Below are positions 63,357-64,000 of a stretch of 64,000 nucleotides of DNA, one piece after another. The DNA comes from G965218495 sp965262785 (GTDB taxonomy: Bacteria > Bacteroidota > Rhodothermia > Rhodothermales > Bin80): NCBI GenBank assembly GCA_965262785.1, contig OZ253559.1, forward strand, positions 2,728,001-2,792,000, read 5' to 3'. How positions within the stretch are numbered: the first letter of the stretch is position 1; the number at the start of each line of letters is the position of its first letter. Below the pieces are notes generated by a model, which made no database searches, was not told the DNA's origin, and saw only the letters and a list, made by a program, of their open reading frames with translations. The translations under genes and the position numbers were made by a program.

Positions 63357-64000
63357 TGACTGAATCACTAGTCGAAGAACAGCGCGAAGTCCCACTCGTC
63401 GCTGAACACAAGGACTTGCTTGCGCATTTCCGGCAGGCATTCGCTCGCCAACCATGCGGCGAGCGGATTCCAGTTCGCTTTGCTGTCACATCCACCGGAA
63501 GTTCGCACTATCATTGCGAGTATGCGACCATGGCCTCTAGCTTGTGCGCTACACGCAAGCCCCGAGCATCCCTATTCGCTTTTCGCCGCCGAATGGTTCA
63601 AGACAGTGGTGCATTTAATGTTGTCGTATTGATTCCGACGGGCATTGGAGCTGAGCTTGGCGGTCACGCTGGAGATGCTGGTCCGATGGCGCGCCTCCTT
63701 GCTGAAGTATCCGACACTTTGGTGCTGCACCCGAACGTGGTGAATGCATCTGATGTCAACGAAATGCCCTCGAACAGTCTTTACGTCGAGGGGAGCGTAA
63801 TAACCCGGCTCCTAATGGGCACTGCTGGACTACTTCCAGTTCGATCCAACAGAGTGCTTGTAGTGATCGATGCGCACATGGACGCGTTGTTCGTTAACGC
63901 TGCCGTAAATGCGGTAAGCGGAGCCAGAGCGGCGTATGGACTCGATTGTGTTGATGTCGTCGCCATTGATCCTCCCATCGAATTAGTCGCAAGCTACTCC
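63357..64000 (+). CDS. DUF3326-family protein (cut by window edge)
   Basis: An open frame starts at ATG 63357, 33 bp after the SpeD-like gene, and continues past the window end; 214 residues are visible. From about residue 95 it carries strongly conserved DUF3326 text: Ile-Pro-Thr-Gly-Ile-Gly-Ala-Glu-Leu-Gly-Gly-His-Ala-Gly-Asp-Ala, His-Pro-Asn-Val-Val-Asn-Ala-Ser-Asp, Tyr-Val-Glu-Gly-Ser, and Asn-Arg-Val-Leu-Val-Val-Ile-Asp. The family is known from cyanobacteria and plastid-bearing plants with no established function. Its placement suggests one operon with the SpeD-like gene. Confidence 0.65.

Noticed and set aside
1..64000. CRISPR arrays, rRNA and tRNA genes
   Set aside because: Scanned by eye for regularly spaced repeats and for tRNA T-arm sequences; none convincing was found.

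Overview
The window looks like a chromosomal segment of a Bacteroidota-related bacterium, most plausibly Rhodothermota/Rhodothermales-like. The clues are a moderately GC-rich genome, remnants of type IX secretion C-terminal sorting domains, an arginine operon built around an N-acylornithine carbamoyltransferase of the kind known from Bacteroidota and Xanthomonas, and a Tat-exported TIM-barrel isomerase. This placement is inference; there is no rRNA gene here to confirm it.

Layout. 1-6.5 kb: housekeeping genes on + (CPBP protease tail, DUF2007, cdsA, a small membrane protein, mutL, tilS, hpt, a Tat-exported sugar-phosphate isomerase-like protein). 6.9-14.3 kb: a mobile-element pile-up. A recQ-type helicase is cut off by an IS1380-family copy, followed by a two-gene IS256-like element and a broken IS5-like element. 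14.8-22.8 kb: an HD phosphohydrolase, a deacetylase-like protein, mutS, purD and a secreted beta-propeller. 23.7-33.4 kb: one tightly packed branched-chain amino-acid operon, ilvB-ilvN-ilvC-leuB-leuA-leuC-leuD-cimA, converging on 33.4-39.7 kb: the minus-strand arginine operon argG-argC-argD-argF'-argB-argE. 39.9-41.9 kb: moaA and an endonuclease/exonuclease/phosphatase-family protein. 42-64 kb: an accessory, defence-like region containing a HipA-like kinase/HIRAN pair, an AbiEi/AbiEii module with a restriction-endonuclease-like third gene, an ORF-less group II intron, a PLD-helicase-DUF3427 protein, ppc, T9SS gene debris, a copper amine oxidase, a second IS1380 copy and a Septu-like ATPase/HNH pair followed by an AdoMet-decarboxylase-like gene and a DUF3326 gene that runs off the window.

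How the genes work together. ilvBNC supplies the acetohydroxyacid steps shared by valine and isoleucine, leuABCD makes leucine, and CimA with LeuBCD can supply 2-ketobutyrate from pyruvate, giving threonine-independent isoleucine synthesis. ilvD and ilvE are not in the window. The arg operon covers N-acylglutamate to argininosuccinate; argH and the acylglutamate synthase are not here.

Most interesting points: (1) the IS256-like element carries, translationally coupled upstream of its transposase, a transposase-fold paralogue in which all three catalytic acidic residues are replaced; (2) the gene after the Septu pair keeps the Ser/His/Cys catalytic spacing of SpeD but has lost the Glu before the cleavage serine, and is followed by DUF3326; (3) the HipA-like/HIRAN overlapping pair; (4) the AbiE operon with a third PD-(D/E)XK gene; (5) the ORF-less group II intron with a well-formed domain V.
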